From NCBI RefSeq assembly GCF_900108555.1, contig NZ_FNWV01000002.1, positions 172,693 to 236,692 on the forward strand: a stretch of DNA of 64,000 bases. The letters are read 5' to 3'. The first letter of the stretch is position 1, and each line of letters opens with the position of its first letter. This DNA is from Ruminococcus flavefaciens. GTDB lineage: Bacteria > Bacillota > Clostridia > Oscillospirales > Ruminococcaceae. This document shows positions 18,035 through 26,175 of this stretch, one piece after another. The position numbers and the translations under genes were made by a program. The notes under the pieces are model-generated. The model saw only the letters and a program-made list of their open reading frames with translations, was not told where the DNA came from and ran no database searches.

Positions 18035-19480
18035 ATGAAATCAAATTCTAAAAAGTACAGATATCTTGCTAAAAACATAGGTCTCTTAACTTTAAGCAGT
18101 TTCTCGACCAAACTTCTGTTGTTTCTTTTAGTCCCTCTTTACACCAATATTTTGACAACGACAGAATATGGAATAAATGATCTTTTTTATACGACTATCG
18201 GAATACTTGTTCCTGTTCTCACGTTAAATATCCAAGATGCAGTTATGAGATTTTCCTTGGATACAAAATATGATAATAATAAAGTACTGTCTGTCGGGTT
18301 AAGGTATTTAGTATTTGGCTCGGTTATTGTTATCGCTGTGCTGGGACTGAATTATTGCTTTGCATTTTTTGAATTTCAATACATTTTCAAAAAATATGCG
18401 GTGTATTTTTTCCTGATGTTTTTCTCTCAGGCATTATCAGGTCTGATCACTGCATATGCCCGCGGAATAGACAGGATCGCCGATCTGTCCGTATCAAGTG
18501 TGATAAACTCTGTTATAGTTATTGCATCTAATATATTATTCCTTGTTGTGTTTAAATGGGGGCTTATCGGATATTTCTGGGCAAATATCATCGGTCCGAT
18601 CTTACAATGTGTGTATCTTATTTTCAGGATAGGGATACTCAAAAATTTTGATATAAGAAAAACAGATTTAAATGTTGCAAAGGAAATGAAAACGTATTCA
18701 TGTCCGATGATCATAAACACAATTAGTTGGTGGGTAAACAATGCTTCTGATAAATACATAGTAATTTATTTTTTAGGCTTGGCTGCTAACGGTGTTTACT
18801 CAGTTGCAGCAAAAATACCTTCAATACTAAGTGTTTTACAATCAATATTTGCTCAGGCTTGGACTTTATCCGCAGTTAAGGATTACGATCCCGAGGACAA
18901 AAATGGTTTTTTTGCAAAAACATATGCTACATACAACTGCGCAATGACAATATGCTGTTCAGTTATCATCGCTTCTGATAAGATACTTGCAAAGTATTTA
19001 TATGCTAAAGACTTTTTTTCTGCATGGAAATACGCTCCATGGCTGACAATAGCAATATTATTCGGAGCTATGTCGGGGTATCTTGGAGGTCTATTTTCTG
19101 CTGTTAAGGATTCTAAAGTATTTGGGCGTACAACTTTGATGGGAGCAATTTGTAATATTACTTTGAACTTGATACTTGTGCCTGTGATCGGAATAATCGG
19201 TGCTGCAATAGCAACTACAGTTAGCTATTGCAGCGTTTGGATATCAAGAATGCTGTATTCAAAAAAATACATAAAGCTAAAAATAAAAATACAAAGGGAC
19301 TGCTTTTCGTATCTGTTGCTCGTTGTTCAATCAGTATTGCTGTATTATATTGATGGCATAAAGCTGTATTCAATAGAGATCATTTTGTTTTTAGCTATTT
19401 TTGTTATTTACATAAAAGATGTTTCGCTGGTACTTGGAAAGATCAAAAATGTATTAGTAAAGAAGAGGAAAAGTGTATGA
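18035..19480 (+). CDS. wzx: Wzx-type polysaccharide flippase (MOP superfamily)
   Basis: Integral membrane protein of 481 residues with about 12-14 hydrophobic segments. The N terminus RYLAKNIGLLTLSSFSTKL followed by PLYTNILTTTEYGINDL is the classic Wzx/RfbX start. It would flip undecaprenol-linked repeat units across the membrane for polymerisation. TTTAGGAGTGAATAG precedes the ATG. Its stop overlaps the pyruvyltransferase start by four bases (ATGA). Confidence 0.92.
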   Translation: MKSNSKKYRYLAKNIGLLTLSSFSTKLLLFLLVPLYTNILTTTEYGINDLFYTTIGILVPVLTLNIQDAVMRFSLDTKYDNNKVLSVGLRYLVFGSVIVIAVLGLNYCFAFFEFQYIFKKYAVYFFLMFFSQALSGLITAYARGIDRIADLSVSSVINSVIVIASNILFLVVFKWGLIGYFWANIIGPILQCVYLIFRIGILKNFDIRKTDLNVAKEMKTYSCPMIINTISWWVNNASDKYIVIYFLGLAANGVYSVAAKIPSILSVLQSIFAQAWTLSAVKDYDPEDKNGFFAKTYATYNCAMTICCSVIIASDKILAKYLYAKDFFSAWKYAPWLTIAILFGAMSGYLGGLFSAVKDSKVFGRTTLMGAICNITLNLILVPVIGIIGAAIATTVSYCSVWISRMLYSKKYIKLKIKIQRDCFSYLLLVVQSVLLYYIDGIKLYSIEIILFLAIFVIYIKDVSLVLGKIKNVLVKKRKSV

Positions 19481-20601
19481 AAATTGGCGTTATAACATGG
19501 TATACAGGGCCTAATTACGGAACAAATCTACAGGCTGTTGCTTTGCAGTGGTACCTGCGTAAACAAGGGCATGACGTGCATATCATTGATTATAATGAAG
19601 AACTAATCAGATACGAATCACATCGTACTTTCATGGAACGTTTAAAAAGACAGCCGTATAAATATGCGATGATCTATGCGAATTCTAAATACGGTAAAGA
19701 GATAGCTTTGCGTGATAAGAATTTAAGCAATACAATTCGTGAAAAGTGCATATTAACAGAAAAGGCTGATACAATAGCTGATTTTGTCACGATCTGTAAT
19801 CAATTCGACCTTATCATAGTTGGAAGTGATCAGCTGTGGAACCCAGGGTGGTATTCGCCTGTCTATTATTTAGACTATGATGAAATAAAGACAAGGAGGA
19901 TAGCATATTCACCGAGTTTGGGAGTAAATTCTATACCACCTGAAACCGCAGAAAAGATACGGCATGGTCTGAAGAAATTTTCAGCTATTTCTGTTAGAGA
20001 AGCAAAAGGTGCTGAACTGCTGAAACAATTAACGGATCTGCCCCCTAAGGTTACAGTTGACCCTACGTTGCTTCTTAATGAAGATGACTGGTTGTCAATT
20101 TTTCCAGGAGGAAATAAGAAAATAAGTTCAAAGTATGTATTGAGCGTTTTTTTGACCGATAATTTTAATCACTGGCATGCCGTAAAGAAATTTGCCCAAA
20201 AGCATAATCTTCAGCATATTATAGTTCCATATATGGGATTCTCATATTTTCAAAAAGGGAAGATTTGTGCAGACACTGATCTTTCAAAACTATTAGATTT
20301 ATTTAGAAGTGCTGAATATGTAATAACTGATTCATTTCACATGTCTGTTTTTTCAATAATACATAAAAAGAATTTTTATGTATTTGAAAGATTCAAAGAA
20401 AATTTAGAGACGTCGACGAATTCTAGAGTAAAGAATTTATTAAAAATGGCTAAACTTGAGGATAGATATATTAGCTATAATTCGCGTCATATTAAGGATA
20501 AAAGTGATATTGATTATGACAATTCTTTGAGCTCTTTAGAAAAGGAAATATTGTTTTCAAGGGAATTCCTGATCGGTGCTATTGGAAGTGATTGTAAATA
20601 A
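19477..20601 (+). CDS. Polysaccharide pyruvyl transferase
   Basis: PF04230-family enzyme (CsaB/WcaK-like), 374 residues, GT-B-like fold. It transfers pyruvate from phosphoenolpyruvate to a sugar as a ketal, giving the polymer negative charge. Landmarks: VITWYTGPNYGTNLQAVAL at the N terminus, IIVGSDQLWNPGW near residue 115, AYSPSLGV, AISVREAKGAELL, and VITDSFHMSVFSII near residue 285. The short overlap with wzx shows coupling. Which sugar receives the ketal cannot be read. Confidence 0.92.
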   Translation: MKIGVITWYTGPNYGTNLQAVALQWYLRKQGHDVHIIDYNEELIRYESHRTFMERLKRQPYKYAMIYANSKYGKEIALRDKNLSNTIREKCILTEKADTIADFVTICNQFDLIIVGSDQLWNPGWYSPVYYLDYDEIKTRRIAYSPSLGVNSIPPETAEKIRHGLKKFSAISVREAKGAELLKQLTDLPPKVTVDPTLLLNEDDWLSIFPGGNKKISSKYVLSVFLTDNFNHWHAVKKFAQKHNLQHIIVPYMGFSYFQKGKICADTDLSKLLDLFRSAEYVITDSFHMSVFSIIHKKNFYVFERFKENLETSTNSRVKNLLKMAKLEDRYISYNSRHIKDKSDIDYDNSLSSLEKEILFSREFLIGAIGSDCK

Positions 20602-20665
20602 TGACTTAACCGGTGGGATAAAGTGTATTTGATTTTTTAAATCTGCGATTGGAGGTAATTTAGTA

Positions 20666-21703
20666 ATGCAAATAGAATCAAATAATTCTGGCTTAAGTGC
20701 TAATAATTTGTCAGCCCCTAAGGTATCAATTATTGTTGCTATATATAAATCTGAAAAATTTTTGAGAAAACTAATTGATTCTATAATTAACCAGTCTTAC
20801 TCTAATATTGAGGTAATACTAGTTGATGACGGATCACCAGATAATAGTGGCAAAATTTGTGATGAATATGCTTCACAAGATAGTAGAATAAAAGTAATTC
20901 ACAAGAAAAATGGCGGTGCATGTGAGGCTAGAAATGTAGGGCTTTCTTTAGTTACAGGTGAGTATGTTACTATTATTGATGGTGATGACTGGCTCGAAAT
21001 TGACTATATTGAATACCTTTTAAGATTAATTCTTAAGACCGGGGCCGATATGTCCATGACTGATCATATATTTACAACTAGAGATAGAGTTCAGATAGAA
21101 AAAGATAAAATTGAAGTGTGGACACCAGAAGACGCATTTTGTGCAATAATATATCCACGCATAGCAATTGGCCCTTGGAATAAACTGTATAAAGTGGAAA
21201 TGATTAAAAAAAATAACATCTCTTTTTCGAGGCCTTGGTCTGGTGAGGGTCTGTATTTCTCTTCTACAGCTGCACAGTGTTCAAATCGTGTTGCTGTTGG
21301 ACATCGAAAAATATACAATTATCGGCTCAATAATACTGAAAGTGGGTTAACGAACTATAAGTTGGTTATGGGGACAAATGCTGCAAAGAATATTCGTTAT
21401 ATAAAAGATAATAGAGCTATTGTAACCAAAAGAACAACTAACGCTTGCAATTGGCATATATGGAAAAATTACGGTTATCAATTATTTTTAATTATAGCTA
21501 CTGATTCTGTTAAAGAAAATTCAAAATTATATAATAGTTGTATTAAGAACATAAGAAGAGGTTTCATCAATGTTGTAATCCATTCAGAATTAGGATTACG
21601 TTTAAAATTAAGAATGATAAGGCAGGGATTGTTTCCAGTTCAGTTTGCAAAACGTGAGTTGAATAGAAGTAAAAAAGCTTTGGCTTTAGATAAAATGGAA
21701 TGA
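20666..21703 (+). CDS. Glycosyltransferase family 2
   Basis: GT-A transferase of 345 residues with VSIIVAIYKSEKFLRKLI, EVILVDDGSPDNSGKICD, NGGACEARNVGLSLVTGEY and the DXD motif IIDGDDWLE. The middle holds GPWNKLYKVEMIKKNNISF, usual in EpsJ/CpsI-type transferases. About 25 polar residues precede the domain. GATTGGAGGTAATTTAGTA precedes the ATG. AT-rich, like the SDR gene behind it and unlike the wzx gene before it. Confidence 0.9.
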   Translation: MQIESNNSGLSANNLSAPKVSIIVAIYKSEKFLRKLIDSIINQSYSNIEVILVDDGSPDNSGKICDEYASQDSRIKVIHKKNGGACEARNVGLSLVTGEYVTIIDGDDWLEIDYIEYLLRLILKTGADMSMTDHIFTTRDRVQIEKDKIEVWTPEDAFCAIIYPRIAIGPWNKLYKVEMIKKNNISFSRPWSGEGLYFSSTAAQCSNRVAVGHRKIYNYRLNNTESGLTNYKLVMGTNAAKNIRYIKDNRAIVTKRTTNACNWHIWKNYGYQLFLIIATDSVKENSKLYNSCIKNIRRGFINVVIHSELGLRLKLRMIRQGLFPVQFAKRELNRSKKALALDKME

Positions 21704-21715
21704 GGAAGAAAGAAT

Positions 21716-22555
21716 ATGGGATTAGGCATTAAATCTTTTTTACGAAGTATAATTATGTACACTAAAGAAGAAAAAAAAGTTCCGATTTTACGAAATCCAA
21801 TTGCTGGGCATGAATTTGAAGGTAAAGTTGCTTTAATTGCTGGAGGTTCAGGTGGTATTGGATTAGCTATTTCTAAAATTCTACATAAATCAGGTTGTAA
21901 AGTAATAATAGCAGGAACATCTAAAACTAAATTAGAAGAAATAATTAAGACTTTCAATTCTAAAAATGTTTCTGCATTAGTTTTAGATTATGCTCATCCG
22001 GAGTCTTTTGAGAGCAAGGTTAATGAAGCAGTGGAGATTTTTAACAAAATTGATATATTTGTATCTTCTACTGGTATTCACGTTGATAGAGATGGGTTGG
22101 ATTTCTTGAATTCAACTATTGAAGAGTATGATTCTATTATGGGAATAAATCTTAGAGGTACTTATTTTATGTGTCAGCAAATCGCAAAATATATGATAGA
22201 ATCTAACATACATGGTCACATATGTTTGGTTTCGTCCCAATCAGCGTTAGAACCATCGTGGTCTCCTTATAGATTGTCTAAATTAGGAATATCAGGTATT
22301 ACTAAGGGACTAGCGCAAAGATTGCTTGAGCATAATATAATAGTAAATGCTGTTGGTCCTGGACCCACTGCTACTGGTATGCAAAAGAATTATGACGGTA
22401 GCAACTTATATACTAATTTATGTCCTAATAATAGATATACAATGCCGGAAGAAGTTGCGGAGGTTGTAAAACTTCTAGTAAGTGATATTGGAGATACTAT
22501 TATTGGAGATACTGTATATATGTCCGGTGGGAGAGGAGTAATTGATTTGAGGTAA
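21716..22555 (+). CDS. Short-chain dehydrogenase/reductase
   Basis: Classical SDR of 279 residues with a 38-residue N-terminal extension before the Rossmann fold. Cofactor loop IAGGSGGIGLAI, the VSSTGIH variant of the NAG motif, catalytic VSSQSALEPSWSPYRLSKLG (Ser, Tyr, Lys all present) and AVGPGPTATGM are visible. Probably modifies a nucleotide sugar or another polymer precursor; specificity cannot be read. Its ATG lies 12 bp after the glycosyltransferase stop, with GAGGAAGAAAGAAT as ribosome site. Confidence 0.85.
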   Translation: MGLGIKSFLRSIIMYTKEEKKVPILRNPIAGHEFEGKVALIAGGSGGIGLAISKILHKSGCKVIIAGTSKTKLEEIIKTFNSKNVSALVLDYAHPESFESKVNEAVEIFNKIDIFVSSTGIHVDRDGLDFLNSTIEEYDSIMGINLRGTYFMCQQIAKYMIESNIHGHICLVSSQSALEPSWSPYRLSKLGISGITKGLAQRLLEHNIIVNAVGPGPTATGMQKNYDGSNLYTNLCPNNRYTMPEEVAEVVKLLVSDIGDTIIGDTVYMSGGRGVIDLR

Positions 22556-22624
22556 GCAAAAGGTGTTTACTGTATTTACATTAGGTTTTATGCGAATGTA
22601 ATTAATAATAAGGAGAATATCTTA

Positions 22625-24067
22625 ATGTGCGGAATCGTGGGATTTACAGGAAAAAAACAGGCAGCGCCGATATTGCTCGACGGGCTGTCAAAACTTGAAT
22701 ACAGAGGCTATGACTCGGCTGGTATCGCTATTCGCGACGGCGAAAAGCCTGCTGAGGTCATCAAGGAAAAAGGCAAGCTGCGTGTACTTGCCGAAATGAC
22801 CAATCAGGGCAAGGCTGTAAAGGGCACCTGCGGTATCGGTCATACGCGCTGGGCGACGCACGGTGAGCCCTCGGCGGTGAATGCTCACCCTCACAGCTCC
22901 GGTGACGGAAACGTTATCGCTGTACACAACGGAATTATCGAAAACTATCAGGAGCAGCGCGAAAAGCTCATCAAGAAGGGCTATTCGTTTGCTCCACAGA
23001 CTGATACAGAGGTCGCTGTAAAGCTCATCGACTACTATTTCAAGAAGTATTCGTGTACTCCTGTTGAGGCGCTTGCACGAGCAATGGTGCGTATCCGCGG
23101 TTCTTATGCGCTCTGCGTTATGTTCAAGGACTTCCCGGGTGAGATATACTGCGCCCGCAAGGACAGTCCGATGATAATCGGTATCGCTGACGGCGAATCC
23201 TAAGTGGCTTCAGACGTCCCCGCTATACTTAAATATACTCGCAATGTTTACTACATCGGCAATATGGAGATCGCCAAGCTCGAAAAAGGCAGAGTAACCT
23301 TCTACAACATTGATGGCGATGTTATTGAAAAGCCTCTTACAGAGATAACATGGGACGCTGAGTCTGCTGAAAAGGGCGGATATGAACACTTTATGCTCAA
23401 AGAGATACACGAGCAGCCCAAGGTTATCCGCGACACAATCAATTCTGTTGTTTCAGACGGTACTGTTCATTTTGATTCTGTTAATCTCACAGACGAGGAA
23501 ATGAAGTCTATAGACCAGATTTACATAGTTGCCTGCGGTTCGGCTTATCACGTTGGTGTGGGTCTCCAGTATGTTATCGAGAACTTGACTTCTTTACAGG
23601 TTCGTGTGGAACTGGCTTCCGAGTTCCGTTATCGTGATATGAAGCTGAACAAGAACAGCCTTGTCATTGTTATTTCTCAGTCTGGTGAGACTGCGGACAC
23701 ACTTGCTGCTCTCAGAATGGCTAAGGACAGTGGGGTAAAGACTCTTGGCATTGTGAATGTGGTTGGTTCGTCTATAGCTCGCGAGGCAGACAACGTTTTC
23801 TACACACTTGCAGGTCCGGAGATATCAGTCGCTACGACAAAAGCGTACAGCTGCCAGCTTGTTGCAGGTTATTTGCTTGCATTACAGTTAGCAAAGGTAA
23901 GGAAAGAAATAAAAGACGAGCGTTACAGTGAACTCCTAACGGAGATTAATACTATCCCTGAGAAGATAGAGAAGATACTTGAGAATAAAGAACGACTGCA
24001 GTGGTATTCTAATAAGCTTGTCAATATTTCGGATTCATTCTTCATCGGTCGCGGTATTGACTATGCT
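22625..24067 (+). pseudogene. glmS: Second glucosamine-6-phosphate synthase, nonsense and C-terminal truncation
   Basis: Starts MCGIVGFTGKKQAAP with the N-terminal Cys nucleophile, and has YRGYDSAGI, GIGHTRWATHG, then the SIS sugar-isomerase motifs ISQSGETADTLAALR and AGPEISVATTKAYSCQL. A TAA at 23201-23203 replaces what should be Tyr between DGES and VASDVPAIL; the frame continues unchanged after it. After GRGIDYA (about 24067) homology stops, so about 125 C-terminal residues of the second SIS domain are lost. Codon use is host-like, unlike the AT-rich genes before it. A chromosomal glmS must exist elsewhere for viability. Confidence 0.93.
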
Positions 24068-24089
24068 AAAGGAAACAAGGAGGTTCATC

Positions 24090-25009
24090 ATGAAAAGAGT
24101 ATTTATATCAATAGTAGCATTAGCAGCAACACTTAATCTTTGCGCTTGCGGAGATAATTCTGAAAATAAATCGAAGAACAGAGAAAAATCAAACTCTAAG
24201 GTTGAAACTCAGCACACAACAGAAAAGGAAACACTTCCTGATGTAGCTAATAAGTATACAATGGTGGACGCTTTTGATAAAATAGATGGAAGATTTTCGG
24301 GAGTTTATCCAACAGACCTAAGCTTCTTTTATAATACATCGAGTCTGATTATAATCAAAAAATTGGTTATGATTGCACAATTAAGGTCGCAGATACCGAA
24401 AAAATAATCATTGAAGTTAAAGCGGATTATTCTAAATATGAAGCTGACCTTGAGGAAATGGGATACAAGTTTGAGACTGATTCAAAGATGTATGAATATA
24501 GTACTGATGATATTCTGACAAATCTATTAAGAGAAGATCAACTTACAAATGAGAATGTAAAGACTATTAAGGAACATATATACAGTACTATATGTTCAGA
24601 AGAAAGCAAGGAAAACATTTTAGGAGTATACGCTTTACTTCCAAAAGAAGAAGTTTTTTTGAGTGATTTCAAGTGCTATGATAATGGAGAAACTGGATTA
24701 ACGTCCAGTGGGTATGAGAAAGAATTGCTGCAAAAAATACCATCAAAACAGTTTTTTGTAATATCAAAATCTCAAAAAAACTTTTCTGAAGAAACTGAAT
24801 ATGAAATAAATTCGTTTGAGGTTCGTTTTGAAAAAGGAAAGGTAGCACAATGCACTAATCCAAATTCAGAGTACTTAATAGATGAAAATGGAAGAGTGGT
24901 AGAAGAAACGATAGACGAAACAAGTTATGGTGAATACTTTAATAAAATTCTTGCTGCATACGAGCAGAAAGATTATACGTTTGATGTAAAAGAAATACAG
25001 ATACCGTGA
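24090..25009 (+). pseudogene. Lipoprotein of unknown function, frameshifted
   Basis: The start MKRVFISIVALAATLNLCAC is a lipoprotein signal with lipobox LCAC, preceded by AACAAGGAGGTTCATC. A Ser/Lys/Thr-rich linker follows. The first frame ends at 24407. A second frame, open from about 24330, continues IESDYNQKIGYDCTIKV and runs to 25009, ending in a domain with SGYEKELLQKIPSKQF and DENGRVVEE. One missing base near 24335 would make a single protein of about 306 residues. I do not recognise the domain. It is the last gene of the island and abuts the truncated glmS. Confidence 0.7.
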
Positions 25010-25028
25010 AATAACTTCCATAAAAGAT

Positions 25029-25060
25029 AACCGCCTTACTTTTTTGTAAGGCGGTTATTT
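25029..25060 (+). terminator. Rho-independent terminator after the island lipoprotein
   Basis: Perfect 11-bp stem (AACCGCCTTAC / GTAAGGCGGTT, 25029-25039 and 25046-25056) with a T6 loop and a T-rich tail. It closes the plus-strand island transcript. Confidence 0.9.
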
Positions 25061-25316
25061 CTATATTCGGTCAAAAATTGCTGAGAGATAATAAATTAAA
25101 TTTTTTGGCGAAAGGGGCTGACACAGGATATATAAATGTGATATAATACAATTAGCTAATAAAAAGCACCCCCCACAAGGCATAGACAGTTTGGCGACTG
25201 ACTACGCCTCGTAATCATACAGATGAATGCAACATCTGAATGACTTAGTGAGAATGCTATTTCGTGTTGCGATGTAATGTCATACATTATATTATAACAT
25301 TTGTAATAGAACTTGT

Positions 25317-25362
25317 CAAGCCTTTCAGTTATGTTGCGATGTCTGAAAGGCTTGTCTTTTTG
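25317..25362 (+). terminator. Hairpin with T-rich tail
   Basis: Perfect 12-bp stem CAAGCCTTTCAG / CTGAAAGGCTTG (25317-25328, 25343-25354) followed by TCTTTTTG. Works as a plus-strand terminator; what it terminates is unclear as no gene lies just upstream. Confidence 0.6.
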
Positions 25363-25430
25363 CCTTGTGAGTTGGCTTTGAATTAGTTTCCTTGCTAAGA
25401 AACTTGAAAACTTAATAAAAGGGGCTTGAG

Positions 25431-25604
25431 ATGAATTACTGCGCCTTGACACTTCTACTGGATAAGATGAAGGATTGAGCCATGACGAACGAACCTATTT
25501 AGTATTACTTCATATCTTGGTTTGCCAATAAAGGTATCGACGAGCCATATCAAGGTCTTAGTAGTCAGGACGGGAAAATAAACGTACCCGAAAGCAAACG
25601 ATAG
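25431..25604 (+). pseudogene. Degenerate small reading frame
   Basis: An ATG preceded by AAAAGGGGCTTGAG opens a frame reading MNYCALTLLLDKMKD, then a stop, AMTNEPI, a second stop, and about 33 more codons ending PESKR. Removing the two stops would give one 57-residue protein. The first part recalls short SHOCT-like proteins encoded near recombinases of integrated elements, but that is a weak impression. Confidence 0.3.
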
Positions 25605-25634
25605 TTATCAAGCCAAAAAATTTTTTTATAAAAT

Positions 25635-25682
25635 GAAAACCTGTCAGAGTGTACGATATTTCGTATTCTCTAACAGGTTTTC
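25635..25682 (-). terminator. Terminator of tRNA-Leu
   Basis: Long near-perfect inverted repeat (GAAAACCTGT ... ACAGGTTTTC) whose inner arms also pair around ATACGAAATATCGTAC. On the minus strand it follows the tRNA CCA end and is followed by T-rich sequence. If the island inserted into this tRNA, this terminator belongs to the element, while the original one is at 2105-2129. Confidence 0.8.
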
Positions 25683-25685
25683 AAA

Positions 25686-25712
25686 TCTTTGGTGCGAGTA
25701 ATGGGACTTGAA
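25686..25712 (-). repeat. 27-bp direct repeat in the tRNA-Leu 3' end (candidate att site, right)
   Basis: Identical over 27 bases to 2129-2155, with identity ending on both sides (A versus T before; C versus A after). It covers the CCA end, acceptor strand and half of the T-arm of tRNA-Leu plus four bases beyond. Confidence 0.88.
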
Positions 25713-25774
25713 CCCATACGTCTCTCGACACACGCCCCTCAAACGTGCCTGTCTGCCTATTCCAGCACACTCGC
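25690..25774 (-). tRNA. tRNA-Leu (anticodon GAG)
   Basis: 85-nt class II tRNA with CCA encoded. Acceptor GCGAGTG pairs with TACTCGC; T-arm ATGGG-TTCAAGT-CCCAT; anticodon stem CACGT/GCGTG with loop TTGAGGG giving GAG, which reads CUC and CUU. A variable arm follows. The 3' end doubles as the boundary of the upstream polysaccharide island. Confidence 0.96.
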
Positions 25775-25800
25775 ATTGCCCGTCTCTCGACTGCTTTAAT

Positions 25801-25829
25801 ATTATACCAGATAAAAAACAGTTTGTCAA
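25801..25829 (-). promoter_or_regulatory. Promoter of tRNA-Leu
   Basis: Minus strand TTGACA (25829-25824), 17-bp spacer, TATAAT (25806-25801): consensus in both boxes. Confidence 0.88.
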
Positions 25830-25912
25830 TACCTTTTTTCAAAAAAATCAAAAAAATTTTTGAGGGGGAAATAACGAGTTTTAGTTAATATAAAAAATAA
25901 AATATCCGCCTA

Positions 25913-25941
25913 TTGACTTTTGTTTGCTGTTGCTGTATAAT
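25913..25941 (+). promoter_or_regulatory. Promoter of tRNA-Thr
   Basis: TTGACT (25913-25918), 17-bp spacer, TATAAT (25936-25941), ending 13 bp before the tRNA. Confidence 0.88.
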
Positions 25942-25954
25942 ATTATCTGTTGAT

Positions 25955-26030
25955 GCTGATGTGGCACAGTCGGTAGCGCAACGCCTTGGTAAGGCGTAGG
26001 TCGTCGGTTCAAGTCCGATCATCAGCTCCA
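25955..26030 (+). tRNA. tRNA-Thr (anticodon GGT)
   Basis: 76-nt cloverleaf with encoded CCA: acceptor GCTGATG/CATCAGC, D-arm with GGTAGCGCA, anticodon stem around CTTGGTA (anticodon GGT), T-arm with GGTTCAAGTCC. Followed at 26050-26083 by a terminator. Confidence 0.96.
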
Positions 26031-26049
26031 CGCTAAACGGCGTGAAACA

Positions 26050-26083
26050 GGCGTTTCTTCTTTTTGAGGAAACGCTTTTTTAT
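26050..26083 (+). terminator. Terminator of tRNA-Thr
   Basis: GCGTTTCTTC / GAGGAAACGC stem (one mismatch pair) with T5 loop, followed by T6. Confidence 0.85.
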
Positions 26084-26131
26084 TTTACTGAATACGTTTA
26101 GGGCGCTATGAGGGCACTATTTCAAAAAAAC

Positions 26132-26159
26132 AGGGACTTTCCGTTTTAGGAGAGTCCCT
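26132..26159 (-). terminator. Terminator of the sugar transferase gene
   Basis: GGGACTCTCC / GGAAAGTCCC hairpin on the minus strand followed by a T-run (TGTTTTTTT), 16 bp past the stop codon. Confidence 0.85.
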
Positions 26160-26175
26160 TTTGTTTGTATCATTA

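Larger units (their letters stand above)
25085..25630. other. Right end of the island: gene-poor, possible mobile-element remnant
   Basis: No intact gene. The stretch holds a C-run with direct and inverted short repeats near 25160-25215, two copies of TGTTGCGATGT (25264 and 25332), a 12-bp stem terminator-like hairpin at 25317-25354 and a degenerate small reading frame at 25431-25604. Ends of integrated elements often look like this, but I cannot identify a relaxase origin or recombinase fragment with confidence. Confidence 0.4.

Noticed and set aside
25156..25452. 98-codon minus-strand frame at the right end of the island
   Set aside because: No ribosome site; overlaps a strong hairpin. I thought of a conserved mobile-element region but could not support it.
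2129..25712. Integrase or transposase gene inside the island
   Set aside because: I looked for tyrosine or serine recombinase and DDE motifs in all intact frames and gaps and found none.
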